Shown here: positions 54,342-64,000 of the stretch, one piece after another
Layout: each line of letters opens with the position of its first letter
Numbering within the stretch: the stretch's first letter is position 1
Source of the DNA: Lepidonotus clava
Taxonomy: Eukaryota; Annelida; Polychaeta; Phyllodocida; Polynoidae
Length of the DNA stretch: 64,000 nucleotides
Assembly (NCBI GenBank): GCA_936440205.1
Contig: OW387136.1
Coordinates: 51,792,232 to 51,856,231, forward strand
Direction of reading: 5' to 3'
The notes under the pieces: generated by a model
Told to the model about the DNA's origin: nothing
The model's database searches: none
Seen by the model: only the letters and a program-made list of their open reading frames with translations
Translations under genes and position numbers: made by a program

Positions 54342-55049
54342 CTGCTGTTCACGTGTTGATAGCTTGAACTGTTGCCAGGTCAAATGCAATATTTAAGACA
54401 GAGCTTCTTACCAGAAGGATTGCTGAAAAACCTTATGATTTATTGCGAATGTATAAACATCCCTAGAATGGCATGGATGTTCATGAGGATAATTTACTGG
54501 TCAAGCAAGTGCAGTTTGATATTTTATAATCTTGTAGCATACCTAGTTCATAAAAGTATTGTCATCCACTGGAATCCACTGGGCTATCTTGACAACTGGG
54601 AATTTTCTAATTTTTAAGTTTTGGACTGAAATGATACAGAATTCCTGTTACATACCATTCAAAAGATGCTTCAAAATCCTTTCTAACAGTATATTGCATG
54701 TCTATGATAAGTGCAAATTTACCCTGGTTTTTGAAATCGAAGTTAAAATTGGATAGTGAAGGAATATACCCTTTAGTTCCCTGACCTTGCCTGTGTCCTC
54801 CGCTGTCCTTGACCTTGTTCCTTGGTCCCCTTAGTTAAGATACAGTAGACAGGCATGCAGGCTAAGTTGGTCAATGTGACCGTGGTCAATAAGCAATGGT
54901 TTATTAAGGCATCAGGAAGGACCGGTTAGGGGCGATTAGGGTAATGCGGTCAGCCAGATGGGAGTATCGGGAAAGGTTTGTATGGTAATGGCCTGTATAC
55001 GACACAGATCCTACTAGATCATAGCCTGCCAATCGGGGTTCCTGATTTA

Positions 55050-55248
55050 GAGCGGTGTTCTTGTCCTTGCAGTGTCAGGCTTACAATATGCTAACGTTAG
55101 CTTAACTACGATGTTACTGGGGACATGTTTTGCTGTTTCAGAGCATCATAACATAACGTTATTGGTCATGTCGTGAAATTTGCATGACATTATGGGGGTT
55201 ACAACATACCAAGTAAAGTCTGCCACATGGACGAGAATGCAGCTTTAA
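55050..55248. mobile_element. Miniature inverted-repeat element, family C copy 3
   Basis: Starts near 'gtgttcttgtcc' and ends 'ggacgagaatgcagcttta'. The interior shares 'acgttattggtcatgtcg' and 'gcttacaatatgctaacg' with the other copies, more diverged. Confidence 0.6.
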
Positions 55249-56837
55249 GACCTATAACAGACCCCATCCCTGCATGGCAGCCCAATACTGCTGTGGACAC
55301 TTATGTTTTCACATATGATTCACATTGATAATTCTTTTGATTTTGCCTAGCTTGTTTTTATGCTTTAGTAAGCATATTTGGAACAGGAGATTTTGCAGGC
55401 TCAGTTTAATGGTGACATCTCGCAGCCTTTTAGATAGTTGGATCTAGTATAAAAGATTATATCTGTTATTCCAAATCAACCAATTCCTCACTGTCTATCA
55501 TATTCAAGTTGACTTAAGCAGAACTTCTCCTGAAATGTTGTCCCCACCCCCTTTCACTAAACTAAGTATTGGATAAAGAGGAACATCCACATATCTTTAA
55601 AAAATTCCAGACACCCTGTCCCAAAATTCAAGCAACCAATGGGCCATGGTTGTGTACAGGAATGCTTTATAGTCTGGTGATGTCCTAATTGTACACACAG
55701 TCACTTCATTGTTACTTATAAGGAAAAAAGTATAACATTTACTGCATTTCTTTTGCATGTAAATCAGAACATCAGATAATATGTAAAACAGATATCATCT
55801 GCAGTTATTCCCCCTTCAAATTGACAAAAGGACAGACTACTATGTATCCAGCTGTATTAAATCATACCATATGCAACCCATAGATAACTATTCTAAAGTG
55901 GGAGTTATGTACAACTTTACAAATTACATTCTACTTTCTTACCCATAGGTACTCTAAGCTGTGTCTCCATACAACTAACACCAGCGATGAATTTGCTACT
56001 GTGTCACTTGGTGATTCAATAGGAAAGCACCATGATGTCTGATGATTAAACTGATAATTAGTTCAGAAACATTTTCTCATAAATTATCCTTTTAGCATTC
56101 TACAATCAAAACAAATCTGTCTTTTCTTTAACCTTGCTATATGCTGTCTCACTTAGAACCATCATCATCTCTGTTTTTGTATGCTAGTCAGACAAAGGCT
56201 AAACTGAGTGTACAGACAGCCAGAGTAGAAAGTTCAGAATTACTCCAGTCAGGCCAAGTTCAAGAAGGGTCTCTATGTTATTCAATAGGAATTGCCTGAT
56301 TTCATTCCCTGGTCAAGACCAGAATGAATTGGAGAAAATGAAACAATTCTGAAAACTGAGTTTCAAATTTCCTATTAAATGGCATAACAACCATTTTTTA
56401 AGAATTTTTACAAACATCAAAAGCCAATTCAAATTCAGATTGTGTTCCCCCAAAAAATGTTCAGTTGTAGAGGTAATTGTCTGAAATCAAGCAACACAAT
56501 GTACAAGGGGAACATTTGTTCCCTGAAAGGGACGAATCATCAATGGCCCTTGTAAGGCAACATAATTCATGGAGGAGAGGGTCGGTCAAAAAACTAAAAT
56601 ACCCTGAGTACCCCGGGCATCTCAGGCTGATCCTTAAAGTAGGTATACATTCAGATAATGGTCCATACTAGCTTCCATAATAGCACAAACCTGTGATCTG
56701 CCTTATGATCCTAGTCTGCAACCTTTCACCTTATAAATATAACATTCCAAGATGATTTTGTTTTCTGATAAGAGGCAATCTAGGGTATAGATGTCTTTTA
56801 TTGACATAGATCTGGAAAAGAGAAATCCAGTGAAAAC
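55249..56837. other. No gene seen
   Basis: AT-rich non-coding DNA with only short frames. Confidence 0.5.
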
Positions 56838-57713
56838 AACTGGTAAAACAGAGCAAATGTGAGAGCATGTGATGTTAGTGATTGGGTTGTGAAGCAAGGG
56901 GAAGGGGAAGGAAAATCAAAACAGTATTAAATTTAAGATCAAGTAAAAACAGAAAAAGAGAAAGACATATAGATGAATCAATAAAGAATTTTAAGATGTG
57001 CCTCATGTGTCCCTAGTTATGAAAATGAATAAAAAGCACTCAAAGACATTTTAGATTTTCACCATACCTCTCCTTTTAGCATGCATGGCTTCAGTGCAGT
57101 CTCCCATTTCAGTGGATCATCGGGCAAGGGGTATCGTGTTTGCACCAAGTGCACTGCACCATTACCCTGAGAAACATCCCTACCCGGGTTGACACAGAGA
57201 CCCAAAGAGAACCGAGTACCCTCTCCGGCCCAAGCGCCCATTAGTGACCACGGTCATGTGATCTGAGTGGGCTCGAGTGGAGGCAGTATGTAGTCCTTTC
57301 ATGACCTAGATACCTCTTGCATAATAGGTTCTTACACCCACAAGAGTGCATGGCTACTAGCAGATACTTAAAATTTGCAAGGAATTATTTATTGGCCCTC
57401 TGTAAATGGCATAGGGAACCCCTTTGATGGTTGTTTGGGTGCTGGCTAGTGTATGGTCATCCCTGCCATAAACCAGTGGCTGCAAAGCATGCTGGGATAT
57501 GTTAGGGAATTCCTACCTAAAATGGTTGCTGGTCAACAGTCCTAGTGTGAGCGCTTAGCAGACTTGGATGTAACTACAGTCTAGGCGGTAGGGTGAATGG
57601 GGACACCGACAGTGCCCTTACATCCCCCCATGACCTTCCTGCTCTCACTGCCCTACAACCCTCTCACTAACATCACATCCTCTCACTTCTGCTCTGTTTT
57701 GCTGAGTCAGCTG
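56838..57713. repeat. Inverted pair of about 50-bp repeats
   Basis: 56838-56888 read in reverse ('aacccaatcactaacatc', 'acatgctctcac', 'tttgctctgtttt') matches 57657-57713 ('aaccctctcactaacatc', 'acatcctctcac', 'tctgctctgtttt') at most positions. The candidate minus-strand exon at 57068-57241 lies between them. Confidence 0.55.
57068..57241 (-). CDS. Candidate host exon (58 codons), unidentified
   Basis: On the minus strand an ATG at 57241 opens MGAWAGEGTRFSLGLCVNPG and continues to ...VQTRYPLPDDPLKWETALKP...MLKGE. It then meets a good donor GAG|GTATGG at 57067, in phase 0. GC content and residue usage look protein-like. An in-frame stop lies just upstream of the ATG and no acceptor fits there, so it would be a first coding exon. 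I do not recognise the protein. Confidence 0.3.
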
Positions 57714-58235
57714 TTTCCTTCAGGGAACTTACCTCAATATTTGTTCACTAAAGTCTCATCTGACAGATGTTTTCTTAGGTTCTACCCCTATGGACCCATT
57801 TCAGTAATCGATAAGAGGTTCTTCAGTATAGTCGGTATAGTAGCGCTTTCCCCCTTTCTCTAAGTCTGATAGGTACCCGTGCATTAGCTCTAAGTAGAGC
57901 TGAAAGAACGGTTCAAGCCTAAACTTTGCAGAACTGCCAAAAAGGAGCGACCTTTTCTGAGGGACTCTCCTGTTTCCTCAAAAGAATTATCACATTAAAG
58001 AGACACTAGGATTTCTGCTTCATCTAGTCAAGTTTATGATGTCACTTCATACATTTTCAATCAGCAAAATGTAGCAAAATGTTTGCATGATTCAAAAGCA
58101 AAATTCAAAGCAAAATGTTTGGCCAATATTATCGCTGTCTAAAACATAGGCAAATAGCTGCGAATCTTTGGACTAACAGCAAACAAGTGAAGAAATAGAA
58201 GATGCTGGAGTTGCTAAATTTGAGTTATGCAATGG

Positions 58236-58605
58236 TTAAGGGAAATAAACTGAGAGGAAACGATAAACAAATAAAGTATATGTTTTGCCAACGAAGGTCA
58301 TGTTTTCCATGATCTGAAAGGGGTTCAGGGAGTAAAAACTCTTCATAAATGACTGATCTTTCAGATTATTTCCTGTAACTGGGATATACATTTTCCAGTC
58401 ATATATTGGCAGCACCAGGGCCCGGTCTCCAACGCTCGTGTCCAATAACTCTGTTCCTGTCACCCTTTGAGCACTATATGCCTTTGAGAATCCTCCATCG
58501 GGAGACTTCACCTTTGGCCCCTGTCATGTCCTGACAGGCCTTATAACCCCTGAGACGACGCCTCCTTCATCTTTGATCCCGCGGAGATGGGGGCGCGTTC
58601 TGCTG
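58236..58605 (-). CDS. Candidate host exon region on the minus strand, unidentified
   Basis: On the minus strand the tract 'tttcctcctgccgtcag' (acceptor near 58606) is followed by a GC-rich block. After it comes a frame reading KSPDGGFSKAYSAQRVTGTE...LVLPIYDWKMYIPVTGNN down to 58236. The text looks coding, but the first block and the longer frame do not share one clean reading. Exon limits are uncertain. It may belong to the same gene as 57068-57241. No family is recognised. Confidence 0.22.
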
Positions 58606-59057
58606 ACGGCAGGAGGAAACCTGGATGTATACATATAACATAAGGAACTCATCATAAAAGTTACATACCCACATTTTCTGTATATTCCAGAAGCATTCTT
58701 TTCTCTTATTTTCCATGACATTGTGTTAATTTGAGTCTCAAAATGTTTTTCCTAAATGTTATAATGACAAAAGATTTGCCTTCTATACCTTTTAGAATGT
58801 CTCACAACCCATCTTCCATAGTCATCTTCCCTATTCAATATTTCAGGTAGCAGTCAATGTCCTCAGAAACCATCCCAAAGGCCCTACCCCAAGGAGTGTG
58901 GGGGGAGGAATGAGGTCAGAGTGAAACAAGGTTACTTTGGCTGCATCAGGGAGCTATCTGAACCAATCAAAGGACATTGGGGTATTACTTTTCTGATGTT
59001 ACAAGAGTGTTTAAAAATGGCCTCTAGTGCTGCTTATGTAATTGTTTGTTTTTTTTA

Positions 59058-59193
59058 ATTGGATTTTTAATCAGGCTGAGTTAACTTTATTAAATGTTCT
59101 TTCACTGCAGACCTGTACATGTGGACCATTTGAGCACAATTCCTTGCAGGGGTCATCCAAATGTCCTTTTTTCATGCTGCATGGCATGGGACT
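59058..59193 (+). repeat. Dispersed repeat family H, copy 2
   Basis: Matches 11236-11372 over about 135 bp with roughly one change per eight bases. It also reads open across the match. Confidence 0.6.
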
Positions 59194-60255
59194 GCAGTGC
59201 CTATGCCAACAAGTGGCAAAAACAACTCATGCTGGCCACACCGACCCCCCTGGTGCCAATTGCTCCACAGATGGTGTATGGTTGGATATTTATCAGTAAG
59301 GCAGTATGAAACTAATTGCTGTAAACAGCTCCACCCCTTGGGATGGTCAGATGACAAATTCAGCTCTTTCGGGGCATTTGCCTCTACATATGTTGTCATG
59401 TATTTATTATTAGGGTGTCTACTAAGTCATTGTACATATCGCTCAAAAGGTTCCCTCATCATATCTCGTAAAATGACTTATTATGACAAATCGCTCGCGT
59501 TGACAGCATATCCAGGGTATAGCTGTCACTAATTTGTCAAGTTTGGCCAAACAGAACATATATGTATGAGGATGAATAGGTAATCCTTATTCCAACCAGC
59601 CCATGGGTCATTATTAGGGATGGTATTGTGGCAGTAGAGTTGAGGTTGTATTCCGCTAGCCAATTTTTTTGAATTCATTTCTTTATTCAGACAAATAAAA
59701 AGTTATACAACTTGTTTTCATTAGATGTATGTACATATCATCTAAAACATCTCATATAATCATCTTATCATTCTCATGTGACCTGCAGGAAGACCATGTA
59801 TTTACATGATGTTGGCAATAAAACCGTTTGAAAAGATGCCTGAGTTGTATAGGCGTACCTATACCCATAAATGTTTGAATTGATTTCACTTCTTCTAATA
59901 CAGTGATAATTGTATATGTTTTTTCGACAATTTCACAGAAATGATTCAAGTATACAGCTAAAATGATCAATCAAAACAGTACATTTTAAAACAGTCTGAA
60001 AGAATACGACTTATATTACAGTTTTATCAATAATAACTCAGATAATATATTGTTATAAAGAAAACATGTCATGGGGAAAAACTAAAAGGATTCAAGAGCA
60101 CGCCCATCATTCTGTGCCTTATTTCATAATCACACAGATGTTACGCATGATTAGAAAGACTTTTGAATCTTTTTGTAGGATGCATACTATTTTCCCACAT
60201 CACTGGAAAATAGTAATAGATAACCAACAGTCAGAATCAGAAACTTGAATACAGG
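59194..60255. other. No gene seen
   Basis: Non-coding. At 59645 'ggttgtattccgctagcc' resembles a family-B end without a partner. Confidence 0.45.
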
Positions 60256-60323
60256 CAACTTTCCTTGCCGTCAGCCCGCGGGGATCCATCTTTAATTATC
60301 ACCTCAAGAGGGTGCCACCAGTG
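60256..60323 (+). repeat. Left arm of a 1.27-kb inverted-repeat pair
   Basis: 68 bp starting CAACTTTCCTTGCCGTC and containing 'cagcccgcgggg' and 'ccatctttaatt'. About 58 of 68 bases match the reverse complement of 61459-61526. Confidence 0.75.
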
Positions 60324-61458
60324 ATATGCTATTTGGTTAATCTGAATACACTTTCCACCAGTGGATCATCACCATTATTCCTAAGAGTGCATTTGTATCC
60401 TTGACAATGCTTTGAGAGGAAGACCTTTTAGTAGTTAGCTATTAGGTCTCAGTAGGCTCTTGTGGATCCAATAACAATAGTAATGTTTCTTGTTGTGTAA
60501 ATCCAACTGGAATGTCTCTAGCAGTACTCCCTTTGCAAAGACTTCCTAAACCCTTTAATGTGGACAAAGGTAGTAATCAATATAAATCATCACATTTATG
60601 GAACCCATGTGGTTCATCCCATAAAGGCTTCGCCATTTCAATAACTTGCGACAATTAGTATCACAACAGTGATGTTGCTACTGTAAGATGTATTGTCGCA
60701 TTGATTGCAACAATCTTCTGCTTCAATTTGAATTCTTTGAATGCCAAAGTGAAGAGGACAATGTACCACATTAGATAGTAATAGTTTTAGATAAATAAAA
60801 CCATTTAAAGTCACTATTGTTAGCTATGTAAAGTTATGAGTTATGTCTAATTGAACAATGATTGTTAAAATCTCTTTCTGTTACAACCCTTCGCTTATGT
60901 GATAGGCCAATGGTAGCAATTACAATATTCATCCATTTTCCAAGGAAATATGATTTTCTCAGAACAAACACATAATAATAATCCTTCAAAAATTAATATT
61001 TCCAGAGTCAAGTATGAACTGTATCCACTAAAACCTGATAAACTAATTTGGTTTGGTTTTGTTAGGGTCTTATTTTTGCATAAGTGGAAGTGAATATCAT
61101 AATCGCTTAAGGTATTTTGCTGGAAGATGCTGATAGGCAGTTTAGTTACCACCTGCAAAGATATTTTCTTTAATGACATTTGATAAGGAGCCATTCACTA
61201 ATAAAAAAAAATTCTGCAAGTAACATCACACTGGTGGTGTGCATTTATACTCAAGTGCACTTCTTTATTGGATGCCCTGCCTTTTGGTCTCCTAATGAGC
61301 AAACGGTGTGTAATCAAATAGAAAAAGTTGGGGCGCGGGCATTCGGCCATGAGAGGACTCACTCCTAACTAGTAACGAGTGTCATGGTTGGTCCACTCCC
61401 CGGCCAACCCATTAGATCACCTTTAGGAAGGAGCCCACTGATTGGTTGTCATTAGGAC
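60324..61458. other. Interior of the inverted-repeat pair; no gene seen
   Basis: AT-rich apart from its right end (61320-61450), which is GC-richer and has homeodomain-type ATTA words ('gtcattagg', 'ccattagatc'). The minus-strand frame at 60895-61194 matches nothing I know. It could be the body of a decayed DNA transposon or an unrelated spacer. Confidence 0.4.
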
Positions 61459-61526
61459 CACTGGTGGCTCCCTCTCTGGGTGGTCATTAAAGATGGACGC
61501 CCGCGGGCTGGCGGCCAGGAAAGTTG
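61459..61526 (-). repeat. Right arm of the 1.27-kb inverted-repeat pair
   Basis: Reverse complement starts CAACTTTCCTGGCCGCC and ends 'gggagccaccagtg', pairing with 60256-60323. No target duplication is visible outside the arms. Confidence 0.75.
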
Positions 61527-64000
61527 GTTACTCGCTGCAAGTGTTTCCTTAGTTAAGGCAGTGGGCGTTAAATGGACAGTGCAATTATCTGACCGGTTGA
61601 AGAGGCGCTGAGTAATGCTAGAGGCAGTAAAGACCCAGACTTAGGAAATAATAGAAATTTAAAGACTACCGAAATAAATATCTGCTGTTGAAAAAGAAAG
61701 CTTCGGGTGATTGGACCCTGGAACAAATGTGTAGCGAAAGAAGAGCTGACAGAACCAAAAGAATTCCCCAACTTTTCTTAGTGTCTGGCTTTTATTGGTT
61801 CCGACTCACGGGTTACCGTGAATGGTATTTCCAACCCACTTGGTGCAATAGATACAAGTGGAAAAACTTGCCCAAAATTAAGAACCAGCTGATAAAAAGT
61901 GAATAGTTCTGATTCCAAAGAGTGTTTTCACCAACACACTCATTCCAGCATTTAAGGCTAATGAACTCTTTAAATGGCCATCTATAAAATTTTGGCTTCA
62001 ATAATGTGAAAGTGGGAACTGTCTCAGCGAATCACTCGTCTGGCGAAAGCTTGGGAAGGAAGCCAGCACGTTCACCTAGTTCTGGCCCAGATTTATGTGT
62101 GAGAAACCTGACAGGGAGATAAATGTTTTATGTTATTCGTAAAGTGCGTGCACTTTCTTAGCAGTGACTTCAGCTGCTGTAAGGAGGATCCCGCTTCGGG
62201 GAAAGGCCATACGGGGACTTCCATGTCGCTGTAAATCATTCGTCGGAACATCTTTCGAGGGGATCATATTTTTATACAGCCCTCAAATGTGTAAGATGTC
62301 CCAGAAATCCTAGCCTTACACAGCTGTCCATACATTTAGAGATAAAGATTATTTATATGTTTTGAAATTTCTTTTAAAGCAATTCATGCATTTACTTTAG
62401 GAGTGTATAGACGTGATGTCAAAACATATTGGGAAGAAAACAGTTGTATTTCCTAAAAGGAGACATTATTCAAATCAGACAGATCAAGTTAAGCAGTGTG
62501 AGAATGTTAGGCATTTATAGGAACCAATAACAAGCTCATCCAAATTTACGTATCATCAAACTTGAATGGAAGAGCTTAAGACAGTATAGAACCAAAAAGG
62601 TGGTGTTGAAAAGGTCACATGTGAAGTATAAACAACCAACAATAGTAATGGTCTTTTCCTTAAGGAAAACGCTTTGAGTCACACTTTGACTTATAATTTC
62701 CCAACCAGGTTTTAGATCAGTGTGCAACCCTGTAAATCCTTTTATTTGCCTGAGCAGTTTTTTATGTAACTTGGTTCCATTGCCTATTCCAGTAATTTGA
62801 AAGAATGGCTTGTGCTTCTCAATATATTCATTCTAGTCTCAATGGTGTATCCAATGTGGGAAAGGCTACTAGATAACATGCAGCTGAAGATTTGAAGTCA
62901 TGAAATGTGATTCAATGGTCATATTTTATCGCATGAAAAAAGGTCCTGTTTCCTTTATAAACCAAAAAGTTTTCAGAACACCTCTTACATTTCACATATA
63001 GCCATTATGTGAGACACAATAGGGCCCTTTTGCGATGCGCACATATCTCAGTTAGTTAGTTTCATGGCATAATCAGCCCACTCTTTGCGCTGTTCGCTTT
63101 TTACGACGAGCGTTAGCCCTACCATGCCTTAAGTAATCGCTCCTTCTTTCGCACACTTTGGGTAATGAGCTTCTGAAAGCAATAGTGGTTTCCTGCTAGT
63201 AGGATAGCAGCGCTAATTGTTGGGAGTTGCAGTTTCTCCCAAAAGGACCTAAGTATCTCGGGTCTATAATAAAGACTCGCTGCGAAGCCAATTCACATTG
63301 CCTTAATGGTTTCCTAGATGCGTGCAATTCTGTGGACATTTCTAAGTATAGAACAGCTGGTTGGTGTTCGATGGTAAGAAAATACCACATTACTGAGATG
63401 ATTATCCACCAGAAAGGTAATTCTTTGGTAATGAACTCATTTTTTTCAAAGAATGTGACAGTAGAATATAATAAGTATGCAGCTCTTCAGCTAAATAGTG
63501 CAGTTTTTCCAGATGATGCCAAGGTCTGTGTAATTAGCTAGTTCTGCTAGATCTTCACAATATGATAAAAGCCTAAACTTCACTAGATTAGAGGCAAGCC
63601 AATACAAGAATTCAAACCATAATGTTAACTTTATTTTTAACAAAGTTTCTTGTGAGCCAGTCATGAGAGAAGAAACTCAATTTCTGCCAGCAGGGTTCCC
63701 ATTTAACCTTGGTAAGGCATCTGAGGATTAGTTTTGGGGTATTTTTTCTGCTTTCTGTTCACTGACAGGATCACTTCTATAACATAAAGTAAATCAAAAT
63801 GAAACGAAATGAATTAAAATTGATGATAGTCTCAACATCCTGTTTCAAATATGCAAAATGCCAGTGTAGCGCATCTTTGTCACTTATGTTTCTCAATATC
63901 ATATGTTTAATCTAATAATATCAATCGCCCATATTTCATGCATTTCTTTATCACCAATGCCAATGTCACCTTGTCAAATCTATAAAAAAGAGAAAACAAA
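61527..64000. other. No gene seen
   Basis: Non-coding by my reading. Slightly GC-richer islands at about 62000-62240 and 63010-63200 contain no convincing exon or motif cluster. The frame at 63227-63541 (104 codons, plus) has no recognisable domain. Confidence 0.45.

Overview
The window looks like non-coding, repeat-rich DNA of an animal, most likely an invertebrate deuterostome such as an amphioxus (Branchiostoma). That guess rests on the dense short inverted-repeat elements and minisatellites, a Ty3/gypsy element with an F-like envelope, animal-type CTCF motifs and the lack of compact gene order. No single gene settles the species. No complete host gene is visible. The only host coding candidates are a short first exon beside a promoter-like block (about 0.84-0.98 kb, plus strand) and a few spliced-looking pieces on the minus strand at 57.1-58.6 kb.

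The dominant object is one long LTR retroelement at 14206-31494 (17.3 kb). It has two 1272-bp LTRs that I could not tell apart by eye and a 4-bp target duplication (ctct). Its layout is long leader - gag - (-1 frame) protease/RT/RNase H/integrase with a chromodomain-like tail - envelope of the baculovirus-F/errantivirus type - a C2H2 zinc-finger ORF - a basic ORF of unknown function - LTR. A GC-rich gap between pol and env also carries an open 204-codon frame on the opposite strand. The element looks whole and young. Its extra 3' ORFs, the chromodomain-like tail beside an envelope, and an unusually long two-anchor envelope ORF make it the most notable thing here.

Region by region: 0-5 kb holds SINE-like and family-A repeats, a promoter-like block and a GT microsatellite. 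5.1-5.9 kb is a 51-bp minisatellite. 6-14 kb holds miniature inverted-repeat elements, a local duplication with two microsatellites and an AT palindrome. 14.2-31.5 kb is the retroelement, and 31.5-32.6 kb an inverted-repeat cluster at its right flank. 32.8-56 kb carries many miniature elements (Harbinger-like with TTA ends, hAT-like, a foldback element with tandem-repeat arms), several hairpins and a perfect CTCF-type motif. 56.8-64 kb holds the minus-strand exon candidates, a 1.27-kb inverted-repeat pair and otherwise unrecognised DNA.

All calls were made by reading. Family names for the miniature elements are inferred from end sequences and target duplications, not from database matches.
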